Source: a virus
IMG/VR virus record: IMGVR_UViG_3300025138_000032
Span: 1 to 64,000 of that record
Direction: 5' to 3' (one strand)
DNA length: 64,000 nt
Shown here piece by piece: positions 57,716 to 64,000 of this stretch (positions are counted from its first letter, which is position 1; each line of letters starts with the position of its first letter). The translations under genes and the position numbers were made by a program. The notes beneath the pieces were generated by a model. It searched no databases. It had not been told where the DNA came from and was given only the letters and a program-made list of their open reading frames with translations.

Positions 57716-58106
57716 GATAGGGTTTACATGTGGTGCTTGGGACTTATTACACGCAGGTCATGTAGTCATGTTAAAACAGGCAAGACAGAATTGTGACTAT
57801 TTAATTGTCGGACTTCAGACTGACCCAAGTATCGATAGACAAGAAAAAAATCAACCAGTGCAATCTGTATACGAGAGATTCGTTCAAGTTTCTGCTTTAA
57901 GAGATGTAGACGAAGTTGTACCATACGATACTGAACAAAGTTTAATTGACTTACTAGAATCAACATCTATAGATGTTAGATTTATAGGTGAGGATTATAA
58001 AGATAAATCTTTCACAGGCGATTACTTGCCTATAAAGATTTTTTACACAAATAGAAAACACTCATTTAGTTCGAGTGGTTTAAGAGAGAGGGTTACACAA
58101 TCATGA
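57705..58106 (+). CDS. Cytidylyltransferase-family nucleotidyltransferase
   Basis: A 133-residue protein from GTG 57705. 'GFTCGAWDLLHAGHVVMLKQAR' holds the HxGH motif and 'NRKHSFSSSGLRERV' the ISSTxxR-type motif of the TagD/glycerol-3-phosphate cytidylyltransferase group. It would activate a sugar- or alcohol-phosphate as a CDP derivative. ATGA overlap with the glycosyltransferase-like gene suggests a donor-acceptor pair. Confidence 0.85.
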   Translation: MGTKIGFTCGAWDLLHAGHVVMLKQARQNCDYLIVGLQTDPSIDRQEKNQPVQSVYERFVQVSALRDVDEVVPYDTEQSLIDLLESTSIDVRFIGEDYKDKSFTGDYLPIKIFYTNRKHSFSSSGLRERVTQS

Positions 58107-59089
58107 ATATAACAATAGCAAGACTTCGTTCAAATGTAAAGTACTTAGGTCCATTAGAAACTGTACTAGATAGTTTCTTTGAGAATTACATAAAATGGAT
58201 GAGAGACCATCCAGAACATAACTATGATACTTACAATGTATCATTTGAAAACAAAAGACCTAAGAGAACGCCAGAGACTATTGAATGGGCAGATTGCATT
58301 GTTATACCAAGTGACTCAGAGTTTAGATATCATGGCGAATTGCAGATGAACCCTAAAGACCTTGCAACATCAAATGAACATATGGCAAAGATTGTACCTC
58401 ATTTTGAAGGTAAACATGTCATCATGTTCTGTAGTGATAGAGCAGATACAGAAGAGTTATATGTCAACGAAGTATTTAAGGGTATCAATTTAAAATCATT
58501 CACTAAAATCGATGAGATAGATTTCAGTGGTAACATTCACGGCATGAAGTATCACTTTATAAATACTTTAAAAAACCCATTGGCAGAAATGGTTGGGTCA
58601 TCTAAGACTCACGACTTTGGATATTGGGGTCGTATGAAACATGGCCACGATAGAGAGAAGACAATTCGCCAAATTTATCGTAGTGACCTTTCATGCCAAC
58701 TTATTGGTGGTATGCCATCTGGTGTAGAAAGAAAGTCTAAATGGATTAAAGATTGGAAAGTTCTTTATCCTCTCTTAGAGGGTTGCAGAGAAACATTATG
58801 TTTCAACTGGTTAGATGAAACTGCAACAACATCTAGATATGTAGAGGCACTTGCAATTGGTATCGTACCACTAGTATGGAGAAATTACGATTGTAACAAT
58901 ACATACAGAATAAATAAGTGGCAGAGATGTTATACTTTTGAAGAGTTCTTAGAGAAGTCTTTAGAGTTAAGAGATGACTCATTTAGAGAAGCGAAACTAG
59001 AAGAGTATAGAAATAACTATGCAGAAGTGCATCTAACAGAAGAAGGTTATTACAAAGAATTCGCAAGGAGAATGGACAATGCTTTTTAA
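58103..59089 (+). CDS. Glycosyltransferase-like protein (GT-B type)
   Basis: A 328-residue protein. The C-terminal part 'CRETLCFNWLDETATTSRYVEALAIGIVPLVWRNYDCNNTY' and following 'FEEFLEKSLEL' look like the nucleotide-sugar-binding half of GT-B enzymes; the N-terminal half ('EWADCIVIPSDSEFRY') is less clear. Coupled on both sides; together with the cytidylyltransferase it may decorate DNA, lipid or virion protein. Substrate unknown. Confidence 0.6.
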   Translation: MNITIARLRSNVKYLGPLETVLDSFFENYIKWMRDHPEHNYDTYNVSFENKRPKRTPETIEWADCIVIPSDSEFRYHGELQMNPKDLATSNEHMAKIVPHFEGKHVIMFCSDRADTEELYVNEVFKGINLKSFTKIDEIDFSGNIHGMKYHFINTLKNPLAEMVGSSKTHDFGYWGRMKHGHDREKTIRQIYRSDLSCQLIGGMPSGVERKSKWIKDWKVLYPLLEGCRETLCFNWLDETATTSRYVEALAIGIVPLVWRNYDCNNTYRINKWQRCYTFEEFLEKSLELRDDSFREAKLEEYRNNYAEVHLTEEGYYKEFARRMDNAF

Positions 59090-59402
59090 AGAAGTTTATC
59101 AAGTTGTAGAGAACCCACATGAAGCCGATGCAGGTATAGAACTTCTATCTGGTGAGTGGCAGGGTTTAGTATTTCAGTTTGGTGATGTTCAATTCGAAGA
59201 CGGCAAACCTCAAATGAACTTCAAAAGAACTATAAGAAGAATGCCGGAAAGTGTAGAAGGTACGGAGGAGAACATTCAAGAATTACTAAATAATGGTGAA
59301 TTAAATAAACTCATGGGTGACATTCTAGTAGAACTAATCCAAGAACAAATCAAAAGAGAAGAGGAAACAAAAAATGGCAAGAATAAATCTAAAATTTCAT
59401 AA
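59079..59402 (+). CDS. Conserved hypothetical protein
   Basis: A 107-residue acidic protein overlapping the previous gene by 11 bases. 'GIELLSGEWQGLVFQFGDVQFEDGKPQMNFKRTIRRMPESV' beta-rich, then a helical Lys/Glu end. Resembles small proteins of T4-like cyanophages, not identified. Confidence 0.65.
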   Translation: MLFKEVYQVVENPHEADAGIELLSGEWQGLVFQFGDVQFEDGKPQMNFKRTIRRMPESVEGTEENIQELLNNGELNKLMGDILVELIQEQIKREEETKNGKNKSKIS

Positions 59403-59556
59403 AATGGAAGGCGACCCAGAAATTAAAGTAGGTTATTACTTTAATTGTGAAGAAGGTGATAGAGCAGAATTTCAGGCAGCAAAAGAAAGCGAAGGCTTTA
59501 CATTTGATGAACTAAAGGATCCAGATTTTACTAATGCAGTAGAAGACGATTCATAA
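59374..59556 (+). CDS. Small acidic hypothetical protein
   Basis: A 60-residue protein overlapping the previous gene by 29 bases. 'LKFHKMEGDPEIKVGYYFNCEEGDRAEFQAAKESEGFTFDEL' compact alpha/beta. Unknown function. Confidence 0.6.
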   Translation: MARINLKFHKMEGDPEIKVGYYFNCEEGDRAEFQAAKESEGFTFDELKDPDFTNAVEDDS

Positions 59557-59566
59557 GGAATAAATC

Positions 59567-60022
59567 ATGAATAAAGATGTTTTAAAAGAACAAATCAAAA
59601 GACATGAGGGCGAAGTGCTTGAAGTCTATGCAGACTCATTAGGGTATCTAACACTAGGTGTTGGGCATCTTATCAGAGAAGATGATGCAGAGTTTGGAGA
59701 ACCAGCAGGAACTCCAGTCAGTCAAGATACTGTTGACCGTTATTACGAAGCAGATTTTGACAAACATGTTGATGAAACTATACATCTATTTGAATCAAAG
59801 GGTGGAGAAGACTTCTATAGTCTACCAGAAGATATTCAACATGTACTAGTCAATATGACATTCAACTTAGGTGGAAGTCGTTTTGGTAAATTCAATAACA
59901 TGTGGAAAGGAGTCATCTCAGAAGATTGGGATACAGTCGCAGTTGAAATGGAAGACTCAAAATGGTTTGGTCAAGTTGGCCGCCGTTCAGTTGAATTACA
60001 GGAAATGGTAAGAAATGCGTAG
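59567..60022 (+). CDS. e: T4-type lysozyme (GH24 endolysin)
   Basis: A 151-residue muramidase (T4 lysozyme 164). Catalytic triad Glu14 (RHEGE), Asp23 (YADS) and Thr29 (YLTLGVGH) has exactly the T4 spacing (11-20-26). Later 'NMTFNLGGSRFGKFNNMWKG' and 'WFGQVGRRSVELQEM' fit. It cleaves host peptidoglycan; no signal peptide, so it needs a holin. SD AAGGA. Confidence 0.95.
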   Translation: MNKDVLKEQIKRHEGEVLEVYADSLGYLTLGVGHLIREDDAEFGEPAGTPVSQDTVDRYYEADFDKHVDETIHLFESKGGEDFYSLPEDIQHVLVNMTFNLGGSRFGKFNNMWKGVISEDWDTVAVEMEDSKWFGQVGRRSVELQEMVRNA

Positions 60023-60308
60023 AGTAAGATGTATCAGACTTGACACAGGGGAAGTGCTAATAGGTTTCGTAGAACGAAAGTGGAATGGTGATTATGTCAT
60101 TAGTGAAGCTCAAGTATGCCTAATGGAAGTAAAAGAAGGAACTATGGAAGTCAACATGGCACCATGGATACCATTTGCTAAAGAGTACACATTTACAATC
60201 AACGCAGGTCTTATACAGACTGTATTTGATGCGAAACCACAACTAGAAACTAATTTCAAAGTTTCAACAGGTAATAACTTCCAACAGAGGGGCAAAGTCG
60301 CTAAGTAA
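60015..60308 (+). CDS. Small LSm/Hfq-like protein
   Basis: A 97-residue protein. 'RCIRLDTGEVLIGFVERKWNGDYVISEAQVCLMEVKEGTMEVNMAPWIPFAKEYTFTINAGLIQTV' matches the N-terminal half of the protein at 32825 in layout and reads as an Sm-like barrel. RNA binding inferred. Overlaps the lysozyme end by 8 bases. Confidence 0.65.
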   Translation: MRRVRCIRLDTGEVLIGFVERKWNGDYVISEAQVCLMEVKEGTMEVNMAPWIPFAKEYTFTINAGLIQTVFDAKPQLETNFKVSTGNNFQQRGKVAK

Positions 60309-60309
60309 T

Positions 60310-60531
60310 ATGGCAGATGTATTAAGAGCCCTAGAAAAAAAATACGAAGGTGACATTGCAGTTCACACTACAAATATCCAAGTATATCAAGAAAACCCAG
60401 CAGGTATTGGAGAACACTCAGACATAGTTCAAACACTAGACTTAGAGGTTGCTAAACTTGCTGATGCAAAAGACAAACTAAACGCAATAAAAGAATTATT
60501 GCATCCAACAAGAAAAACCCTTGTAGAATAA
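60310..60531 (+). CDS. Small helical hypothetical protein
   Basis: A 73-residue helical protein (MADVLRALEKKYEGDIAVHTTNI..., ending KELLHPTRKTLVE), similar in kind to small proteins next to gp43 in T4-like cyanophages. The gp43 promoter begins within its last codons. Confidence 0.65.
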   Translation: MADVLRALEKKYEGDIAVHTTNIQVYQENPAGIGEHSDIVQTLDLEVAKLADAKDKLNAIKELLHPTRKTLVE

Positions 60532-60555
60532 CCAAAACTGTAGTATACTTACAGT
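60521..60555 (+). promoter_or_regulatory. Sigma70-like promoter TTGTAG-N17-TATACT, leaderless, gp43
   Basis: TTGTAG (60521-60526), 17 bases, TATACT (60544-60549), six bases, ATG 60556 at the expected +1. ACTGTA-N7-TACAGT (60537-60555) surrounds the -10 and could be an operator or, in RNA, a stem abutting the start codon. Confidence 0.65.
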
Positions 60556-63063
60556 ATGGATTTTTACACAAATGTATGTCGCACTCGTGACAAAATATTA
60601 GCGATTGGTTACCAGAACGGAAAGAAACAAAAACTTTCCGTTTCTTATCGTCCCAATCATTTCATTCCCTCAAAGAAAAGTTCAACGCCTTACAAAGCAC
60701 TTGACGGCAGACCACTAGATGTAGTCAATCTTGACTCTATGGGTGGGGCAAGAAAGTTCAAAGAGAAGTATCAAGGCATAGATGGTTTCGAAGTACATGG
60801 TTACGATAGATATGTTTATACTTACATATCTGATAAGTTTCCTGGCAAGATAGACTTTGACCCAAAAGTTATCAAAATCGCTACACTCGATATAGAGTGT
60901 GAGTCTGAAAATGGTTTTCCAGAACCAGGCGAAGCGATAGAAAAAGTCAACGCAATCTCAATCAAACCATTCGGTAAGTCTTGTGTTGTATTTGGTTTAG
61001 GTGAATGGGAAACAGAATCAGATGTAATCTATTTCAACTGCCGTAACGAGGCACATCTACTAACAGAGTTTATCAAGTACTGGCGCCAAGAATGGTTCGA
61101 TATCATTACTGGTTGGAATGTAGATGCATTTGATATGACCTATCTTTGCAATCGTATTGATAGACTTTTTGGTGAAGATGCACATAAGAAATTATCACCA
61201 TGGGGTATGTCTTCAAGTAGAGAGTTTCTACAGAATGGTTATCAGAAGACTCAGATATTTGATTTGTACGGCGTCAACATAGTTGATTACTTAGAACTGT
61301 ATCGTAAGTCTACTTTTCACAATCAAGAATCATACAAACTAGATTACATTGCTCACTTCGAGTTGGGTAAGAAGAAACTAGATTATTCAGAGTATGGTTC
61401 ATTACACACCTTATACAAAAACAACTATGCCAAGTTCTTAGAATACAATGTCAAAGATGTTGTTCTCGTAGAAGAACTAGAAGACAAACTAGGGTTCTTA
61501 GACTTGACTCAGGCAATGGCATATGATGCCAAGTGTAATTACACCGACACATTCGGTATGGTTAAGTATTGGGAAACAATCATCTACAACTTCTTAAAAG
61601 AACAAGGAGTTCAAACGCCACCTCAGAAAAGACATGAGAACAAGACCAATCAGATTGCAGGTGCATATGTAAAAGAACCAATCACTGGTGGCCACAATTG
61701 GGTTATGTCATTCGACTTGAACTCATTGTATCCTCATTTGATTATGCAGTGGAATATCTCACCAGAGAAAATGATTAAAGGTCATAGACAAGATGTTAAT
61801 GTAGATTTAATGTTGCATAAGAAAGTAGATTTGTCTGTTGCAAAAGAGATGAACGCTACAGTTGCACCCAATGGTGTAATGTTTACAAGAGAAAAACAAG
61901 GTTTCTTTCCAGAGATTATGGAAGTCATGTATGACGAGCGTAAAGCCTGGAAGAAAAAGATGATTGAGTATCAGAAAGAAAAAGAAAAAGAACGAGACCC
62001 TAAACGAATTGCAGAACTCGATACTCTTATTAAGAGGGCATACAACAATCAACAAGTAAGAAAGATTGCATTGAACTCTGCTTATGGTTCTATGGCGAAT
62101 CAATGGTTCGCATTCTTTGACCCAAATCTTGCAGAGGCAATTACTTACTCAGGTCAGTTAGTTATCAAATGGTCAGAGAAGATAGTCAATGAATATCTAA
62201 ACAAGATACTCAAAACAGATAACGAAGATTATGTTATCGCAATGGACACTGATTCAATCTATCTAACAATGGATAAATTTGTAGAAACAGTAATGCCAGG
62301 TGAAACAGATAAAAACAAGATATGTGATTTCTTATCTAAGGCAGAGTCTAAGATTGAAGATGTATTAGATGCAGGTTTCGAAGACCTTGCAGAATACACC
62401 AACGCATATCAACAGAAAATGGAAATGGGTCGTGAAGTAATTGCAGATAGAGGTATCTGGACTGCAAAGAAAAGATACATTCTAAATGTATATGACAATG
62501 AGGGTGTGAGACTAGACGAACCTAAACTCAAACTTATGGGCATTGAGACTGCAAAGTCATCAACGCCGTTATGGGTGAGACGAAAATTAGAAAAAGCAAT
62601 CAGAATTGTCATGCGTGGTGATGAACAGCAGTTATGGGACTTTGTAGAAACTGCAAGAAAAGAATTCAGAGAATTACCTCCAGAAGATGTTGCATTCCCT
62701 AGAGGGTGTAAAGGTATGATTCAGTATGCAGACCCTACACACATCTATGGCAAAGGCACACCAATTCATGTCAGAGGTTCATTGTTGTTCAATCATAGAC
62801 TCAAAGAAATGAATCTACTTAAACGATACGAACCTATTAGAAATGGTGAGAAGATACATTTCACATACCTTACTATGCCAAACCCTATCAATGAGAATGT
62901 GATATCATTTACTAACTCATTGCCGAAAGAGTTTGATTTACATAGATTTGTAGATTACGATTTACAGTTTGACAAATCATTTATAGACCCATTACGCAAT
63001 ATAATTCAGTTAATTAACTGGAATGTAGAGCCAGTCGCAAGTTTAGACTCCTTTTTTGGATAA
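60556..63063 (+). CDS. gp43: Family B DNA polymerase gp43
   Basis: An 835-residue polymerase (T4 gp43 898). Exonuclease motif I 'ATLDIECESENGFP', Exo III-like 'YNVKDVVLVEELEDKL', palm motif A 'SFDLNSLYPHLIMQWNISPE', motif B 'KIALNSAYGSMANQWF', motif C 'AMDTDSIYL' and KKRY. C-terminal clamp-binding tail ends SLDSFFG. Replicates the phage genome with gp45/44/62. No SD; promoter places +1 on the ATG. Confidence 0.97.
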   Translation: MDFYTNVCRTRDKILAIGYQNGKKQKLSVSYRPNHFIPSKKSSTPYKALDGRPLDVVNLDSMGGARKFKEKYQGIDGFEVHGYDRYVYTYISDKFPGKIDFDPKVIKIATLDIECESENGFPEPGEAIEKVNAISIKPFGKSCVVFGLGEWETESDVIYFNCRNEAHLLTEFIKYWRQEWFDIITGWNVDAFDMTYLCNRIDRLFGEDAHKKLSPWGMSSSREFLQNGYQKTQIFDLYGVNIVDYLELYRKSTFHNQESYKLDYIAHFELGKKKLDYSEYGSLHTLYKNNYAKFLEYNVKDVVLVEELEDKLGFLDLTQAMAYDAKCNYTDTFGMVKYWETIIYNFLKEQGVQTPPQKRHENKTNQIAGAYVKEPITGGHNWVMSFDLNSLYPHLIMQWNISPEKMIKGHRQDVNVDLMLHKKVDLSVAKEMNATVAPNGVMFTREKQGFFPEIMEVMYDERKAWKKKMIEYQKEKEKERDPKRIAELDTLIKRAYNNQQVRKIALNSAYGSMANQWFAFFDPNLAEAITYSGQLVIKWSEKIVNEYLNKILKTDNEDYVIAMDTDSIYLTMDKFVETVMPGETDKNKICDFLSKAESKIEDVLDAGFEDLAEYTNAYQQKMEMGREVIADRGIWTAKKRYILNVYDNEGVRLDEPKLKLMGIETAKSSTPLWVRRKLEKAIRIVMRGDEQQLWDFVETARKEFRELPPEDVAFPRGCKGMIQYADPTHIYGKGTPIHVRGSLLFNHRLKEMNLLKRYEPIRNGEKIHFTYLTMPNPINENVISFTNSLPKEFDLHRFVDYDLQFDKSFIDPLRNIIQLINWNVEPVASLDSFFG

Positions 63064-63066
63064 ATA
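63059..63066 (+). promoter_or_regulatory. Late promoter candidate (GATAAATA), leaderless with GTG
   Basis: GATAAATA overlaps the gp43 stop. Five bases (AACAT after the final A) then GTG 63072, which opens a good small ORF. Confidence 0.5.
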
Positions 63067-63071
63067 AACAT

Positions 63072-63221
63072 GTGTATGAAGAACTTAAAGAGATTATAAA
63101 ACGACTAGAGAGCCTTGAAGAAGACTCTCATCCTTCTATTGGTCTTTGTGAGTTTGATGGATATAAAGATTTAGTTAAACGAATAGAAATAATAGAAAAT
63201 GTACTCAAAAAAAGTAGTTGA
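63072..63221 (+). CDS. Small coiled-coil protein (GTG start)
   Basis: A 49-residue ORF from GTG 63072: (M)YEELKEIIKRLESLEEDSHP, then GYKDLVKRIEIIENVLKK. Two amphipathic helices with heptad leucines/isoleucines. Position five bases after a late box and overlap with iscU support it. Function unknown. Confidence 0.55.
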   Translation: MYEELKEIIKRLESLEEDSHPSIGLCEFDGYKDLVKRIEIIENVLKKSS

Positions 63222-63615
63222 TAGATTCGAGGCAGTGTTAAACGCACCTGAACAGTTTTCAGTAGGGAGTTTCGACCCGAAGGATCCTAATGTTGCAACA
63301 GGATTATCTGGTGCTCCTGCATGTGGCGATGTCATGAAACTACAACTCAAACTTAATGAAGATAGAGTGATTACAGATGTCAAATTTAAAACCTACGGAT
63401 GTGGTTCAGCAATTGCATCAAGTTCAATGTTCGTTGACTTACTTACAGGGAAAACGATTGACGAAGCAAAACTCATTAAAGATAAAGAGATTGCAGATGC
63501 GCTTGAATTACCTCCTATCAAACTACACTGTTCCGTACTCGCAGAGGACTCAATCAGAAGAGCAATTCTAGATTGGGAAAGCAAATCAGGAGAGAACAAT
63601 GGCAGAACAGAATAA
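63199..63615 (+). CDS. iscU: Iron-sulfur cluster scaffold IscU
   Basis: A 138-residue protein strikingly like bacterial IscU (E. coli 128): 'LSGAPACGDVMKLQLKLNEDRVITDVKFKTYGCGSAIASSSM' and 'ALELPPIKLHCSVLAEDSIRRAI'. The three cluster-binding Cys (42, 68, 111) and Asp44 are kept, so it should be functional. It would feed Fe-S clusters to host or phage enzymes; no phage IscS is seen here. A 5-residue insertion (APEQF region) lies near the N-terminus. It overlaps its neighbours at both ends. Confidence 0.93.
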   Translation: MYSKKVVDRFEAVLNAPEQFSVGSFDPKDPNVATGLSGAPACGDVMKLQLKLNEDRVITDVKFKTYGCGSAIASSSMFVDLLTGKTIDEAKLIKDKEIADALELPPIKLHCSVLAEDSIRRAILDWESKSGENNGRTE

Positions 63616-64000
63616 TTACAGATATACAGTAAATGTAGTGAAGGTTGTCGATGGAGATACAGTAGATGTAGATATCGATTTAGGGTTTGGTATGGTATAC
63701 AAGAAACAGAGAGTTAGAATGCTGGGCATCGATACTCCTGAAAGCCGTACAAGAGACTTAGTAGAAAAGAAATTTGGTAAAGCATCAAAGAAACATCTTA
63801 AAAGTATTATAGAAAACGCTGAGTCAATTGAACTAGTATCACACGACAAAGGAAAGTTTGGAAGAATCTTGGGTGACTTATTCATAGGAAATAGTCATTA
63901 CTCAATCAACCAACAAATGATTGATGAAAATCATGCAGTCGCATATACAGGTGGTAATAAAGAAGAGACTCAAGCTGAACATATGGCAAATAGATTAGTA
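63599..64000 (+). CDS. Staphylococcal-nuclease-like protein, cut by window end
   Basis: ATG 63599; 134 codons open to the window edge. 'NVVKVVDGDTVDVDIDLGFG', 'VRMLGIDTPESRTRD', 'HDKGKFGRILGDLFI' carry the SNase active-site layout (Asp in DGDT, Arg in R.LGIDTPE, Glu, Arg in GRIL). No signal peptide, so it would act inside the cell, for example on host DNA. The C-terminus is missing. Confidence 0.85.
   Translation, partial: MAEQNNYRYTVNVVKVVDGDTVDVDIDLGFGMVYKKQRVRMLGIDTPESRTRDLVEKKFGKASKKHLKSIIENAESIELVSHDKGKFGRILGDLFIGNSHYSINQQMIDENHAVAYTGGNKEETQAEHMANRLV

Overview
The window is a contiguous piece of a T4-superfamily myovirus genome. Every gene I can support lies on the + strand. Gene order matches marine T4-like phages: tail fibres, neck gp13/14, gp15, terminase gp16/17, sheath gp18, tube gp19, portal gp20, prohead core, gp21, gp22, gp23, gp3-like, UvsY, UvsW, gp55, gp47/46, gp45/44/62, RegA, lysozyme and gp43. 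The AT-rich sequence, the many 2OG-Fe(II) oxygenases, CobS-like ATPase, peptide deformylase and Hsp20, and the absence of photosystem genes suggest a marine heterotroph host. A relative of SAR11/OM43 myophages is my best guess. I recall CsgF/CsgG-like genes being reported in such phages but could not check this here.

Layout. 1-7848: tail-fibre and appendage genes that reuse a few domains. 7876-11409: two fibre-like proteins made of proline-centred octad repeats; the first ends in an intein-like Hint domain. 11437-15800: glycosyltransferase-like protein, small unknowns and 2OG-Fe(II) oxygenases, possibly a fibre-modifying cassette. 15822-28850: head, neck, tail and packaging core. 29224-37505: recombination and late-transcription genes (gp3-like, uvsY, uvsW, gp55, 47, 46), with more oxygenases and a run of tiny membrane proteins. 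37514-42968: peptide deformylase, oxygenase, and a CobT/CobS-like VWA-metalloprotease/AAA+ pair. 42984-46698: DUF3310-like protein, clamp, clamp loader, RegA. 47361-54317: an overlapping late operon encoding two small membrane/coiled-coil proteins, CsgF, CsgG, two curlin-like secreted proteins, a FecR-domain protein, small membrane proteins and a CHASE2 adenylate cyclase; an overprinted secreted-protein ORF reaches to 54600. 54657-64000: Hsp20 behind a structured leader, a tRNA-Gly, peroxiredoxin, a DruA-like protein, nucleotide/sugar-transfer genes, lysozyme, gp43, IscU and a nuclease cut by the window end.

Regulation. Late promoters (consensus NATAAATA) sit before many operons, and gp55 is encoded here. 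At eight genes the late -10 box is followed by exactly five bases and then the start codon, so the mRNAs should be leaderless. Two sigma70-like promoters (gp43 and the gene at 42984) place the ATG at the expected +1 as well. Three near-identical TTGACA-containing inverted repeats with covarying stems separate the genes between 38669 and 41754. Intrinsic terminators occur at 3856, 28879, 29189, 47297 and 56403.

No gene-free stretch exceeds 300 bases. The longest gaps (672-818 and 55093-55253) both hold promoters and structured RNA leaders. I saw no CRISPR array, insertion sequence, integrase or attachment site.
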